Assembly: GCA_020627785.1 (NCBI GenBank)
Contig: JAHDGF010000018.1
Span: 17,257-81,256 of the forward strand
DNA: 64,000 nucleotides
From: Saprospiraceae bacterium
GTDB taxonomy: Bacteria; Bacteroidota; Bacteroidia; Chitinophagales; Saprospiraceae
Direction: 5' to 3'
Position numbers and translations under genes: made by a program. The notes under the pieces are model-generated. The model was not told the origin of the DNA. It did not search any database and was given only the letters and a program-made list of their open reading frames with translations. Positions 1-9,600 of the stretch are shown here, in pieces (position 1 is the stretch's first letter; each line of letters begins with the position of its first letter).

Positions 1-111
1 TTTCTATATCTAGATATTATTGCTTGGTTAACCAGTAAATTGGAAAGGAAGAACTTGATGGTTGTCATGAAAGAACAACTAAAAAGTTCAAAGACCTTTC
101 GCGAAAGATAA
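1..111 (+). CDS. C-terminal tail of an unidentified protein (5' end outside window)
   Basis: The frame starting at base 1 is open for 36 codons and stops with TAA at 109-111. The peptide reads plausibly as a helical C-terminus (it contains IAWLTSKLERKN and ends KTFRER). A strong rho-independent terminator follows at 235-264, which supports a gene ending here. Too little is present to assign a family, and a chance open frame is possible. Confidence 0.35.
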   Translation, partial: FLYLDIIAWLTSKLERKNLMVVMKEQLKSSKTFRER

Positions 112-234
112 AATTAAACTACCTTTGACCTAGATGAAAAATACATATACATCAGCATATTTTAATTTTTGGTTTTATTATTCAATAACAGCCAGGATCT
201 GATATGTTGTATATATGATAAGATATAAATATTT

Positions 235-264
235 AAGGTCCTGATTTTCAGGACCTTTTTTTTT
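235..264 (+). terminator. Rho-independent terminator before pheA
   Basis: A perfect 9-bp stem, AAGGTCCTG (235-243) pairing with CAGGACCTT (249-257) around a 5-nt loop, runs into a tract of nine T residues. It would end the transcript entering from the left. It lies only 18 bases before the pheA start, so the pheA promoter must overlap or precede it, or some read-through feeds the aromatic operon. Confidence 0.85.
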
Positions 265-281
265 GTGCTAAAACGAGATAC

Positions 282-1118
282 ATGGATTGTTTAATTCAAG
301 GATATGAAGGCTGTTTTCATGAGATGGCGATGCATCAGATTTCAACAAAGAAATCTTTAAGACCTATTCCTTGTGATAGCTTTGATGCCTTGGCTGAAGG
401 TCTTGAATCGAGGGATGCTTCCATTGCGGTCATGGCTATAGAAAATTCCATTGCGGGCAGCATTCTCCAGAACTATCGAATATTGAGGCAGTACGATTTG
501 CAGATAATTGGTGAAACTTATTTAAAGATACACCACCAATTAATGGCTTTACCTGGGCAAAAAATAGATGAGCTAGTCGAGGTGATTTCGCATCCGATGG
601 CATTAAATCAGTGTTTAGATTTTTTAGATCAATATCCAGGTATGGCGCGAAAAGAATTTTCAGACACAGCTTTAGCAGCTAAAGAAATTGCTGCCAAACA
701 AATATTTGGAAAAGCGGCGATTGCTAGTGCCTTGGCTGCAGAAATTTACGGGCTTGAAATTTTAGCAGAGGACATTGAATCGAATGAACATAATTACACA
801 CGATTTTTCATACTAGAACGTAGGAATAAAAAAGAAAGGATTGAAGAGAATTTTGATAAGGCGAGTATTTATGTTCGATTAACGCATAAGCCAGGAAGTT
901 TGCTCAGTGTTTTAACACGGGTTCAAGATTGTGGGTTGAATTTAAGTAAGCTCCAATCTTTTCCAGTATTGGGTGTGCCTGGTGAGTATTATTTTTTTGT
1001 TGATTTAGAATTTGAAGACTTGGATAATTATAAAAAATTCATGCGCGAAGTAATCTCAGATGTGGTTGCTTGTGAAGAATTGGGACTGTATCACCGAGCT
1101 GAATTAAAAACCGAATAA
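282..1118 (+). CDS. pheA: Prephenate dehydratase
   Basis: Converts prephenate to phenylpyruvate, the last committed step to phenylalanine, in the cytoplasm. The 278 residues fit a monofunctional enzyme. The N-terminal catalytic half carries the AIENSIAGS segment (52-60), SHPMALNQC (103-111) and the catalytic TRF triplet (173-175). A C-terminal ACT domain spans about 194-270, with HKPGSL (202-207) at the usual phenylalanine-binding position, so feedback inhibition by Phe is expected. The stop codon directly abuts the ATG of tyrA, indicating translational coupling. SHPMAL differs from the more common SHPQAL but lies outside the TRF site. Confidence 0.93.
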   Translation: MDCLIQGYEGCFHEMAMHQISTKKSLRPIPCDSFDALAEGLESRDASIAVMAIENSIAGSILQNYRILRQYDLQIIGETYLKIHHQLMALPGQKIDELVEVISHPMALNQCLDFLDQYPGMARKEFSDTALAAKEIAAKQIFGKAAIASALAAEIYGLEILAEDIESNEHNYTRFFILERRNKKERIEENFDKASIYVRLTHKPGSLLSVLTRVQDCGLNLSKLQSFPVLGVPGEYYFFVDLEFEDLDNYKKFMREVISDVVACEELGLYHRAELKTE

Positions 1119-1982
1119 ATGACCATTGCAATATTTGGATTGGGTTTAATTGGGGGTAGTGTTGCTTTAGAGCTCCGTACAAGAAGCTTGGGTACACTAC
1201 GTATTTTAGGTGTTGAAAAAAATCCACATCATGCTCAAGAGGCAGTACAACTTTCATTGGTTGACGCATTGGTAGAGGAAGATAAAGCATTTGCGGAAGC
1301 GGATATAGTCATACTTGCCATTCCAGTAAATACTATAAAAGAAAATTTGAATCGATTTTTGGATGAGATAAAATCAGGACAAGTCATTGTTGATATGGGA
1401 TCTACTAAACGGCATATTTGTTCTTCTGTTAAAGATCACATAAATCGGTCCCGTTATGTTGCGGCGCATCCTTTGGCTGGTACAGAATTTTCAGGACCTA
1501 AGGCAGCACACCTAGATTTATTTAAGGGAAAGAAAAATATCATTTGCGAAAGCGAAAAAAGTGATTCTGATGCGCTAGAAATGGCTTTGAAGGTTTTTGA
1601 ATTTTTGGGCCTTGAAAATCTTTATTTAAGTGCGGAGGATCATGACAAACACATGGCCTATGTTTCGCACCTGTCTCACATCAGTTCGTTTACCTTGAGT
1701 CTTACAGTTCAAGAGATTGAAAAGGATGAGAAACAAATTTTTAATTTAGCGAGTACTGGTTTTGCGAGTACTGCTAGATTGGCTAAAAGTAATGCAAATA
1801 CATGGGGCCAGATTTTTGAAGCCAATTCAGAGTATCTTCTTGAGGCCATAGACTTGTACATCAATAATTTAAATAAGTTTAAGAAAAGCTTGGTTGATCA
1901 GGATCAAGAGCATTCTAAATCTTTAATGCTCAAGGCAAATGATATATCAAGAGTTTTGGATGGAATTAATTTTAATCATTAG
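1119..1982 (+). CDS. tyrA: Prephenate dehydrogenase
   Basis: Oxidatively decarboxylates prephenate to 4-hydroxyphenylpyruvate for tyrosine synthesis. The 287 residues start with an NAD(P)-binding Rossmann motif FGLGLIGGS (6-14) and contain the family signature HPLAGTEFSG (117-126), followed by the helical dimerisation half with the VSHLSH segment. No ACT domain follows, so regulation probably acts on the neighbouring enzymes. The gene begins at the base after the pheA stop and is followed 11 bp later by the DAHP synthase-chorismate mutase gene. No aromatic aminotransferase lies in the cluster, so that step must be encoded elsewhere. Confidence 0.93.
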   Translation: MTIAIFGLGLIGGSVALELRTRSLGTLRILGVEKNPHHAQEAVQLSLVDALVEEDKAFAEADIVILAIPVNTIKENLNRFLDEIKSGQVIVDMGSTKRHICSSVKDHINRSRYVAAHPLAGTEFSGPKAAHLDLFKGKKNIICESEKSDSDALEMALKVFEFLGLENLYLSAEDHDKHMAYVSHLSHISSFTLSLTVQEIEKDEKQIFNLASTGFASTARLAKSNANTWGQIFEANSEYLLEAIDLYINNLNKFKKSLVDQDQEHSKSLMLKANDISRVLDGINFNH

Positions 1983-1993
1983 AAATTTTCAAC

Positions 1994-3079
1994 ATGGAAG
2001 CTATAAAAAGTAAAAGAGAAACAACGTGGTTGACAAAAGAAAAACGACCCATCGTTATTGCTGGTCCCTGCAGTGCTGAAACAGAGGAACAAGTTATTGA
2101 AACTGCAAAGCGATTAAAGGCAACGAATAAGATGGACATCTATCGAGCTGGAATTTGGAAACCGCGAACAAGACCAGACAGTTTTGAAGGGGTAGGAGTG
2201 AAGGGACTTCCGTGGTTGCAAAGAGTAAAAAAAGAAGTAGGTCTACCTGTGACCATAGAGGTAGCAAATGCCAAACATGTAGAACTTGCCTTGGCCTTTG
2301 ATATCGACATATTGTGGATAGGCGCTCGGACAACCGTTAATCCATTTGCTGTTCAGGAGATTGCTGACGCATTGCGAGGGGTAGATGTTCCTGTGCTTGT
2401 GAAAAATCCCATCAACCCGGATCTTTCTTTATGGATGGGAAGCATAGAGCGATTGTCTAAGGTCGGTGTAAAAGAAATCGGAGCGATACATCGTGGATTT
2501 TCTAATCGAGGAGAAAAGTTTTATAGAAACCGTCCCCAATGGCAGATCGCTCTTGACTTTATCAGAAAAATGCCAGAAATTCCAATCCTTTGTGACCCAA
2601 GCCACATCTGCGGTCGACGTGACATACTCCAAGAAGTTGGACAAAAAGCGATGGATTTAGATTTTGATGGGCTGATGATTGAGTCTCATATAGATCCAGA
2701 TAACGCATGGAGTGATGCGAAACAGCAAATTACTCCTGAGGTCTTCGGTGCTATGATAACAGAAATGGTTTTGCGAGAAGATTTTGAAGATAATCCCGTG
2801 CTACAGAGTAAATTGGAATATCTTAGGGAAGAAATTGATCACATTGATGATGAATTAATGAACCTTTTAGCCAATCGAATGAAGGTTGTCAGAGATATTG
2901 GAGCTTACAAAAAGGAAAATAACATGACTATCTTACAACAGAAAAGATGGAATGAAACTTTGAACAAGGCGAAAAATTTGGCGGCAAACAGAGAATTGAG
3001 CGAGGAATTTATCATTAAATTTATCAATGCAATTCATCAAGAGAGCATCGACCAACAAGAAAAGATTTTCAAATTATAA
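1994..3079 (+). CDS. Bifunctional 3-deoxy-7-phosphoheptulonate synthase / chorismate mutase
   Basis: Couples the first step of the shikimate pathway (PEP plus erythrose 4-phosphate to DAHP) to the chorismate-to-prephenate branch step. The 361-residue protein has an N-terminal type I-beta DAHP synthase barrel with AGPCSAET (23-30), KPRTRPDSFEG and CDPSHICG. From about residue 268 it carries an AroQ-type helical chorismate mutase with LREEIDHIDDELMNLLANRM and a conserved Lys in YKKEN. This C-terminal fusion is characteristic of Bacteroidota. It completes an operon that takes precursors to both Phe and Tyr ketoacids. The mutase domain commonly serves as an allosteric sensor in this class; that is inference here. 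Confidence 0.93.
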   Translation: MEAIKSKRETTWLTKEKRPIVIAGPCSAETEEQVIETAKRLKATNKMDIYRAGIWKPRTRPDSFEGVGVKGLPWLQRVKKEVGLPVTIEVANAKHVELALAFDIDILWIGARTTVNPFAVQEIADALRGVDVPVLVKNPINPDLSLWMGSIERLSKVGVKEIGAIHRGFSNRGEKFYRNRPQWQIALDFIRKMPEIPILCDPSHICGRRDILQEVGQKAMDLDFDGLMIESHIDPDNAWSDAKQQITPEVFGAMITEMVLREDFEDNPVLQSKLEYLREEIDHIDDELMNLLANRMKVVRDIGAYKKENNMTILQQKRWNETLNKAKNLAANRELSEEFIIKFINAIHQESIDQQEKIFKL

Positions 3080-3091
3080 AAATAAAATTCA

Positions 3092-3331
3092 ATGGACTTA
3101 CCTAAAGTAGCAGCAAAAAATCCTATACCAGTTGAACTAGAAGAAGGCAAGACTTATGCTTGGTGTACTTGTGGTTTATCGGACAACCAACCTTGGTGTA
3201 ATGGAGCGCATAGGGGGACAGAGTTTAGCCCAATGAAATTTGTTGCGGAAGAAACTAAGACTGCGTATATGTGTCAGTGTAAGGCAACCAAGAACCCTGG
3301 TTTTTGTGATGGAGCACACAAAGCTCTGTAA
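3092..3331 (+). CDS. Small protein with two CDGSH iron-sulfur motifs
   Basis: The 79-residue soluble protein contains two zinc-finger-like CDGSH motifs. The first is CTCGLSDNQPWCNGAH, with Asn in place of Asp; the second is CQCKATKNPGFCDGAH. Each supplies the three Cys and one His ligands of a redox-active 2Fe-2S cluster. The family includes mitoNEET-like electron or cluster transfer proteins; bacterial roles are poorly defined. It sits 12 bp after the aromatic operon and may be read as its last gene, but no functional link is evident. No signal peptide is present, so it is cytoplasmic. Confidence 0.88.
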   Translation: MDLPKVAAKNPIPVELEEGKTYAWCTCGLSDNQPWCNGAHRGTEFSPMKFVAEETKTAYMCQCKATKNPGFCDGAHKAL

Positions 3332-3518
3332 GGAATTGTAGTAGTTGTCGAAGGTTTTGATGCTTATTATGCTTTAAGCCAAGAGAATCTGACAGCTAAT
3401 TGACAAAGCTTTGCAAAATTCTGAAAATGAATTAATTCGGTTTTACCTTAGGGTCAATTAAGAACTAATAATCTTTTTATTAAGATTTCAAAATTGAATC
3501 AACACCCTTTTGTACATA

Positions 3519-3550
3519 AAGGAACCGATATTGAAGAATATTGGTTCCTT
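3519..3550. terminator. Bidirectional terminator between convergent genes
   Basis: AAGGAACCGATATT and AATATTGGTTCCTT form a 14-bp stem with a single G-T wobble and a GAAG loop. It lies between the CDGSH gene (ending 3331) and the convergent protease gene (ending 3556) and can serve both strands. The rest of the 224-bp gap shows nothing else recognisable. Confidence 0.7.
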
Positions 3551-3555
3551 CTTAT

Positions 3556-4809
3556 TTATAGCTTAAGGTAATCTTCTAAATAGAATACTTTCTCAATCTT
3601 TTCCTCTCCTCTAATCAGCTTTAGTCTAATTTTTTTTCCGGGTCTTCTACTCAAAATTTGTTCGATTGAAAACAATGAGTACCAACTCGTTGGAATTCTT
3701 CCAATCTTTTTAATGATGTCTCCTTTGTGAATTCCAATTTTGTCTGCTGGTGAATTTTTGATGATTTCAAAGACTATATAATTTTCTAGTCCAATACCGA
3801 ATGCTAAGATTCCCATACCGGATAGATTATATTTAAATGGCCGTTTGAGTTTTTTAGTAGGCTTTAGATAAATGGTTTCATCTAAGTAGTTAATGACTAC
3901 ATCAAACCGTTCCAAAACAAGATTACCTATAATACCATTTCTGAAGCTCAAACTTTCTGGATCTAATGGTTCTTCTAATTCTTGGAAATGCGCTAATATG
4001 TTGTTGAAAGTAAAGTCAGCAAATTCAAGACTAGCCATTTTCCCTCGATATCCTGTCAGAAAACCCCCGAGTCCTTTCCCTAAACTTCCTGGAGTGGCAT
4101 TCTCAGGAATGGTGATGTTCATTTTTTCATTAGAGTTCATTAGAAAGGTCAGTCCAGCTCCAGTATCTATCAGTAATTTTAAATCATGGGTTTCACCTTT
4201 ATCGTTGGTGGATTTAGCCATAATGTATGGCTTGTTGTTGTGAATAGAAATGGAAGTTTTCGTATGACTATCTCTGGGCTTAAATTTTTGCGGGTGCCAG
4301 ATGGTTAACTTTTGTCTTTTGTAGTCTATGTGAACCACTAAGTTTTTAAAATTCTGAGCACCTAAAATTCCATCAATATTTATTCCTGTAACCTCTCTTA
4401 AATTCAAGAAATTTTGAGCCAATACGATGACGTCTCTTTTAACCCTTGGCGATTTACCTACTTGTATGGATACATTTCTGGAGATAAAGGCACGTATATC
4501 TTCTTGGAGGTCTGAGCCTTTTAGAAGCACCTCCTTTTGGTAAGTTAAGCCTAGTAAATCAGTTAATTGTTTTTCAAAAAGAATGGTATGTTCTGCACCT
4601 GTATCAAATATTAAGGAAAGTGGTAAGGCGCTATTAATTTCTGTTTCAACAATTATATAGCCTGATACATATTTAAAGGGAATTTCGATATAGTCATTAC
4701 CACTTAATAGATCAATGCCAGGTATCATTTGCTGCTGTGCTGATCCTGTACTTAGAAAGGCAACATAAACAATGAGAAATATTTTTAAATCCTTGAACAC
4801 TTCATACAA
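3556..4809 (-). CDS. Secreted aspartyl protease-like protein with C-terminal PDZ domain
   Basis: The 417-residue protein starts with a signal peptide (hydrophobic stretch 9-23, then SAQQQ), so it acts in the periplasm or beyond. Two retropepsin-like halves each carry a catalytic DTG: IFDTGAEHT (Asp69) and LIDTGAGLT (Asp215), giving a pepsin-like pair within one chain. A PDZ domain occupies about 325-410, including IVFEIIKNSPADKIGIHKGDI. Bacteroidota encode many such exported aspartyl protease/PDZ proteins of unknown substrate. It stands alone between two terminators, with no operon partner on its strand. Confidence 0.82.
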   Translation of the reverse strand: MYEVFKDLKIFLIVYVAFLSTGSAQQQMIPGIDLLSGNDYIEIPFKYVSGYIIVETEINSALPLSLIFDTGAEHTILFEKQLTDLLGLTYQKEVLLKGSDLQEDIRAFISRNVSIQVGKSPRVKRDVIVLAQNFLNLREVTGINIDGILGAQNFKNLVVHIDYKRQKLTIWHPQKFKPRDSHTKTSISIHNNKPYIMAKSTNDKGETHDLKLLIDTGAGLTFLMNSNEKMNITIPENATPGSLGKGLGGFLTGYRGKMASLEFADFTFNNILAHFQELEEPLDPESLSFRNGIIGNLVLERFDVVINYLDETIYLKPTKKLKRPFKYNLSGMGILAFGIGLENYIVFEIIKNSPADKIGIHKGDIIKKIGRIPTSWYSLFSIEQILSRRPGKKIRLKLIRGEEKIEKVFYLEDYLKL

Positions 4810-4844
4810 GATACCATAAATGGAAGCGAGTTTCTACCCTAGTA

Positions 4845-4882
4845 AATAAAAAAAGGTTGATTCTGTCATCCAGAACCAACCT
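4845..4882 (-). terminator. Rho-independent terminator of the DUF937-OmpA gene
   Basis: Read on the minus strand, AGGTTGGTTCTG and CAGAATCAACCT form a 12-bp stem with one mismatch and a five-base loop, followed by TTTTTTT. It lies 26 bp after the stop of the gene at 4908-6395. Confidence 0.8.
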
Positions 4883-4907
4883 CTTCAAAAGATATAATTT
4901 TAATCGC

Positions 4908-6395
4908 TTACTTAACGATCTTCATTTCAATTCTTCTGTTCATAGCTTGACCTTCCTTTGTGCTGTTGTCTCCAACAGGATTTGCAGAACCTAAACCATT
5001 TGTTGTAATTCTATTAGCAGCAATACCACCTTGGCTTACCAATCTAGTTTTTACAGCATCTGCTCTTTCTTTAGAAAGCTTCACGTTATTCGCAGCATTA
5101 CCAGTATTATCTGTGTATCCAGTAACTTCAACTTTTACATCAGGGTAAGTACTAAGAATCTTAGCAACGTTATCTACCTCACTCGCTGTCTTAGCGTCGA
5201 TGTTAGCAGAACCTGTAGCAAAGGTTAAACCTTTAAAAGTAAATACACCGTCTCCTTTGAATCCTCCTTTGACGAAATCCATCATCTGAGAACCTGCAGA
5301 ACCTGCGGTAAAAGTTACTTTATCTAAAGCCGCTTTTGCAGCGTCATTAATATTTCCAAAAGCACCTGCAGCCATGTCTCCAAGAGCACCAGCAGCATCG
5401 CCTACCGCACCAGCAGCTTTTCCTGCCATGTCGCCTACCGCACCAGCTGCATCACCTACAGCACCAGCAGCATCGCCCACAACTCCTGCCGCTTTACCAG
5501 CGACATCACCTACCGCACCAGCAGCATTTCCAGCCATATCAGCTGCACCGCCCACAACACCTTCTGTTGCATTCATTGTTTTGTCAGCAATGTTATCAAC
5601 AGCGTCGATACCAGTGCTACATCCTTGCTTACCTAAGAATCCAAGACCTAATAGAACAATGAAGGCTGGAATAAGGTATCTTAAGATACTACCACCTGCT
5701 TTTGCTCCAGTCTCAGCTAAGTTGCCTGCAGCATCAGCAGCACCAGAAACAACTTTCTTGCCTGTATCTGCAACAGCACCGGCTGTGTTACTTACTGCAT
5801 CAGCAGCACCAGAAACAACTTTTTTACCAGCATCTGCAGCACCGCTTACAGCACCTGAAGCCTTATCTCCAACTCCACTTAAGAAGCTAGCAGCCAATCC
5901 AGCAGGTAATGCTGATTGAGCAGCAGATTTTTGTCCAGATAAGAAGCTCATCAAACCAGATGCTCCTTTACCCATGACCTGCTTACCAACCATTCTCATC
6001 AAAAATGGGGCAGCCATCTTAATTAAAGAAGAAGCAGAACTTCCTCTAAGGCCAGCAAACTTTGCGATCATGTCAATCATACCGCCAGTCTTGTTACCCA
6101 TCAATAGGTTCATGATTCCAGATCCCTGGTTCATTAATTTAGAAACACCGCTAGCTCCTCCACTGAAGATACCTGCAATGTCGTCCATACCATTAGTGTC
6201 CATTCCCTTTAAAAGATCCATCATCTTCCCGGCACCCGTTTCGTCCTTCGCTGAATCAATTGTAGAATTTAATAATGCGGGAAAAATTCCTCCTAGAGCT
6301 TTTCCTACTGCTCCTTCGGATTCTCCCAAAAATTTACTTGCCTGACCAGCCAATGTTCCTGACACCTGGTCTTTAAGCATACCTAATAAATCCAT
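4908..6395 (-). CDS. DUF937 (YidB-like) - transmembrane - OmpA peptidoglycan-binding protein
   Basis: A 495-residue envelope protein with four parts. Residues 1 to about 170 resemble DUF937/YidB. An Ala/Gly-rich stretch precedes a single transmembrane helix at about 238-255. A low-complexity block of AGAVGDAAG-type repeats follows at about 275-350. The C-terminal OmpA domain (about 382-495) shows TGYTDNTGN, LSKERADAVK and NRRIEM, the residues that bind diaminopimelate in peptidoglycan. The OmpA domain should face the periplasm and the DUF937 part the cytoplasm. The repetitive block would act as a flexible tether. No signal peptide is seen. Its role is probably cell-wall anchoring; the specific function is unknown. 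Confidence 0.85.
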   Translation of the reverse strand: MDLLGMLKDQVSGTLAGQASKFLGESEGAVGKALGGIFPALLNSTIDSAKDETGAGKMMDLLKGMDTNGMDDIAGIFSGGASGVSKLMNQGSGIMNLLMGNKTGGMIDMIAKFAGLRGSSASSLIKMAAPFLMRMVGKQVMGKGASGLMSFLSGQKSAAQSALPAGLAASFLSGVGDKASGAVSGAADAGKKVVSGAADAVSNTAGAVADTGKKVVSGAADAAGNLAETGAKAGGSILRYLIPAFIVLLGLGFLGKQGCSTGIDAVDNIADKTMNATEGVVGGAADMAGNAAGAVGDVAGKAAGVVGDAAGAVGDAAGAVGDMAGKAAGAVGDAAGALGDMAAGAFGNINDAAKAALDKVTFTAGSAGSQMMDFVKGGFKGDGVFTFKGLTFATGSANIDAKTASEVDNVAKILSTYPDVKVEVTGYTDNTGNAANNVKLSKERADAVKTRLVSQGGIAANRITTNGLGSANPVGDNSTKEGQAMNRRIEMKIVK

Positions 6396-6665
6396 AGTTA
6401 CGATTACGTTTTAATTTAAAATTGGAATTAGTGAGTCTTTTATAGAAATGAGAACGATTACCATATCAATAGGTCTCAAACGATAAAAGAAGTTTCGTCT
6501 TAAGAAAATTTTAACAAACATAAGACATTCCCATCTATAAAATCAATATTATGAGGGATTTATATATTGATTTAATACAATGTATAACTTATTGAGATAA
6601 AAATTAGCCCGATTTAATTTACCTTTCCGCTAATTCAACGATAAACAAAGGACCAAAACCAAGTT

Positions 6666-9600
6666 TTGAAAGTAGCTAATGATGCCGGTATATTTTTTAG
6701 AGATAAGCTTGAAAGCCTACTTATCTGGGAAGAAACCTATGTTTATAAATCAAAAACCCTTTTTCGACTTTTTACTTTACTCTGGGAAGAATTAACAAAT
6801 GACGAACAAGTAAACTTTTCTTCACTCTTTACCCGTATGGTATTTGCCTCTCGTGAATATAAAATAAGAGGGAAGACCATGTACTTTTCTCATCGCTTTC
6901 GCAAATGTATTGAATCAGGTCAATTAACGGATGAGACCGCAGAAGCGATATTTTATCTCGGTGCTCTGAGTATGCGAGAATTATTGCTTGATATTTTTTC
7001 ACTCGCTCCTTCTTCAATCTTTCTAAAAGAATTAGAATTACCTGAAGAATTTAAGGAACAGAAATATACAGTTGCTAGTTTTCAAAAAGTGATTAGAGTC
7101 GTTATTACTGCAGTTGATGTAGAGGAGTATATTCTTGATTTTGTGTCTGATCACCAAGCACATCTTCCCAAGAAAGCTTATTTCAACATCCAATCTCGTA
7201 ATGAAATTTTTAATTCGACAGTAGCCAATCTCACTCGGTTTTTTAAACTTCCAATGGTTGCCAACCTCATCGATGTAGAAATTGATGAAGAAGAAAAGCA
7301 TTATCCTGCAGCCTTGGTACTAGAGCCAGACTTTTTGGTTGATGCCACGGCAGTTGCTAAGTTATACAACAGGCATAGCGTATTCTCTCTAGGTTATCTC
7401 ATATCCAAGTTTATTCCTGTCAATGCCAATCAACCCATCCTTATGGGAAACATTGCGAATGACCTTTTGGATCATTTGATTTATGAGCCTGATCTAAGTT
7501 TTGAAGCTTCGCGTAAAAAAATATTTTCCATTAACCCATTGCAGATTGCTCAATTCAGTGATGGTGAGGTGAGAGAGGTTCTGAAAGATGCGCGCATGCA
7601 TTTTGATAATATCAAACAGGTCATCAATCAAGAAATGATTGATCAGAACATAGAAAAAGAAAACGCTTATGTAGAACCCACATTCTTGTCAAACACCTAT
7701 GGGTTTCAAGGGCGTTTAGATTTGCTACATACTACAGAAAATAACAGAAACATAGACATCATTGAATTAAAAAGTGGCAAGCCATTTATGCCAAATGCAG
7801 ATGGTATCAGTGAACAGCACTATCGACAATTGATGATCTATGATATGATGATTTCTAGTACCATATCTAAAAAGATAAAACCTAAAAACTTTATTCTTTA
7901 CTCTAAGCTTAAAGAAAATAGACTGCGATATGCTGGGTACAATCGTACCCACCAGTATGAAATCATGAAACTTAGGAACTCATGCCTTTTTCTTGAGCGC
8001 ATGATCTTGAATGTTCAAGAAGAAAAGCTCTTTGAAAGATTTAATCCGGCAGGAATAGATGATCAATTTAGGTTTGAGAAAAGAGATGCCGAAAAATTAT
8101 TTTTAGCATACAAGCAACTTGATGAATTGGAGCAGGAGTATGTGAAATCTTTCGTTGCTTTTATTACCCGCGAATACCACCTAAGTAAAACTGGAGAACA
8201 TGGCATTGATCGATCGAATGGTATGGCGGGTCTCTGGCTTGATCCCATCGATGAGAAAATTGAACAATTCAGAATGTGGAATCTTCTGAAAATAAAAGTC
8301 AACCAAGCCAAAGAAAAAGATCCAATCATCCTTCTCGAATTCTCAGATCGGTCCAACCGACTAGCAAGGTTCAGGGTAGGGGACATTGTTGTATTATATC
8401 CTAACGAAGAAAATGGACAACAAGCCTGCGATTACCAATTAACTAAGGGCAACATTATTGCCCTAGACGCCCAAGGAATTACCTTGCGACTTCGAGCACA
8501 GCAGTTGAATGATTCTATATTTAGTAAATATGCCTACTGGAATATTGAAGCAGATTTTTTAGATGGAGGATTGACTAGAATGTATAAGAATCTCTTCTAT
8601 TTCATGTTAGCGGCTAAGGAACAGCGAGATTTACTCCTAAGTCGTAGAGCACCTAAAAAAGTTTTAGTGGAGAGTAATCACAGCTTTAAAGGTGTTACCC
8701 AAAAGCAACAAGATCTTTTAAATGCCATCATTCAAAGTCAAGATTATTACCTCCTCTGGGGACCTCCAGGTACTGGTAAGACAACTGTAATGCTTAGGCA
8801 CTTAGTGGAATATTATACTGGAGTTGAAAATAAAAAAGTACTCCTACTTTCATATACCAATCGCGCGGTTGATGAAATCTGCCAAGCCGTAGAAAGCATT
8901 TCTTCAGAACTGGCTGAAAATTATTTAAGAATTGGTTCGCGATATTCTACTAGAGAAGAGTTTAGAGAAAAAATCTTATCTGCGAAGTTGGAGGACATAA
9001 ATTCAAGGAAAGAATTACTTGATCTCTTGACGGGTACTCAGGTTTATTGTTCTACGGTATCTTCACTCTTAGGTAAGATGGAGTTATTGAATATTGTGGA
9101 ATTTGATGTGGTGATTGTAGATGAAGCCTCGCAATTATTAGAGCCTATGTTGTTAGGCTTATTGAGCAGTTTTAAGAAGTTTATTCTTATTGGTGATCAT
9201 AAACAACTTCCAGCAGTTGTTACTCAGAATAAATATTTTTCAAAGGAGGATTCTTCTGAGCTGAATGAAATCGGATTGTTAGATAGACGGAATTCATTAT
9301 TTGAAAGGATGTATTTACAGGCCATGGAAAAGGAATGGAATTGGGCTTTCGGAATTCTAGATCAACAAGGAAGGATGCATCAAGACATCATGAAGTTTTC
9401 GGCAGCCAATTTTTATGAAGGTAAATTGAAGTTATTGCCTGGTGTAAATAGACTCACAGAGCCGCTAGCTCTGAAAGGTGCAGATCCAAGTTATGATTTC
9501 TTAACAGATCAAAGATTGATTTTTATTGATACGAAAGCAGATGATTCTTTAACTCAAAAAATCAATCCATATGAGGCAGAAGTTGTCATCAAACTTGTAG

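Noticed and set aside
5374..5919. Plus-strand open frame of 181 codons rich in Pro, Ala and Ser
   Set aside because: It is the antisense of the Ala/Gly-rich repeat block of the DUF937-OmpA gene; repeat composition keeps the opposite frame open.
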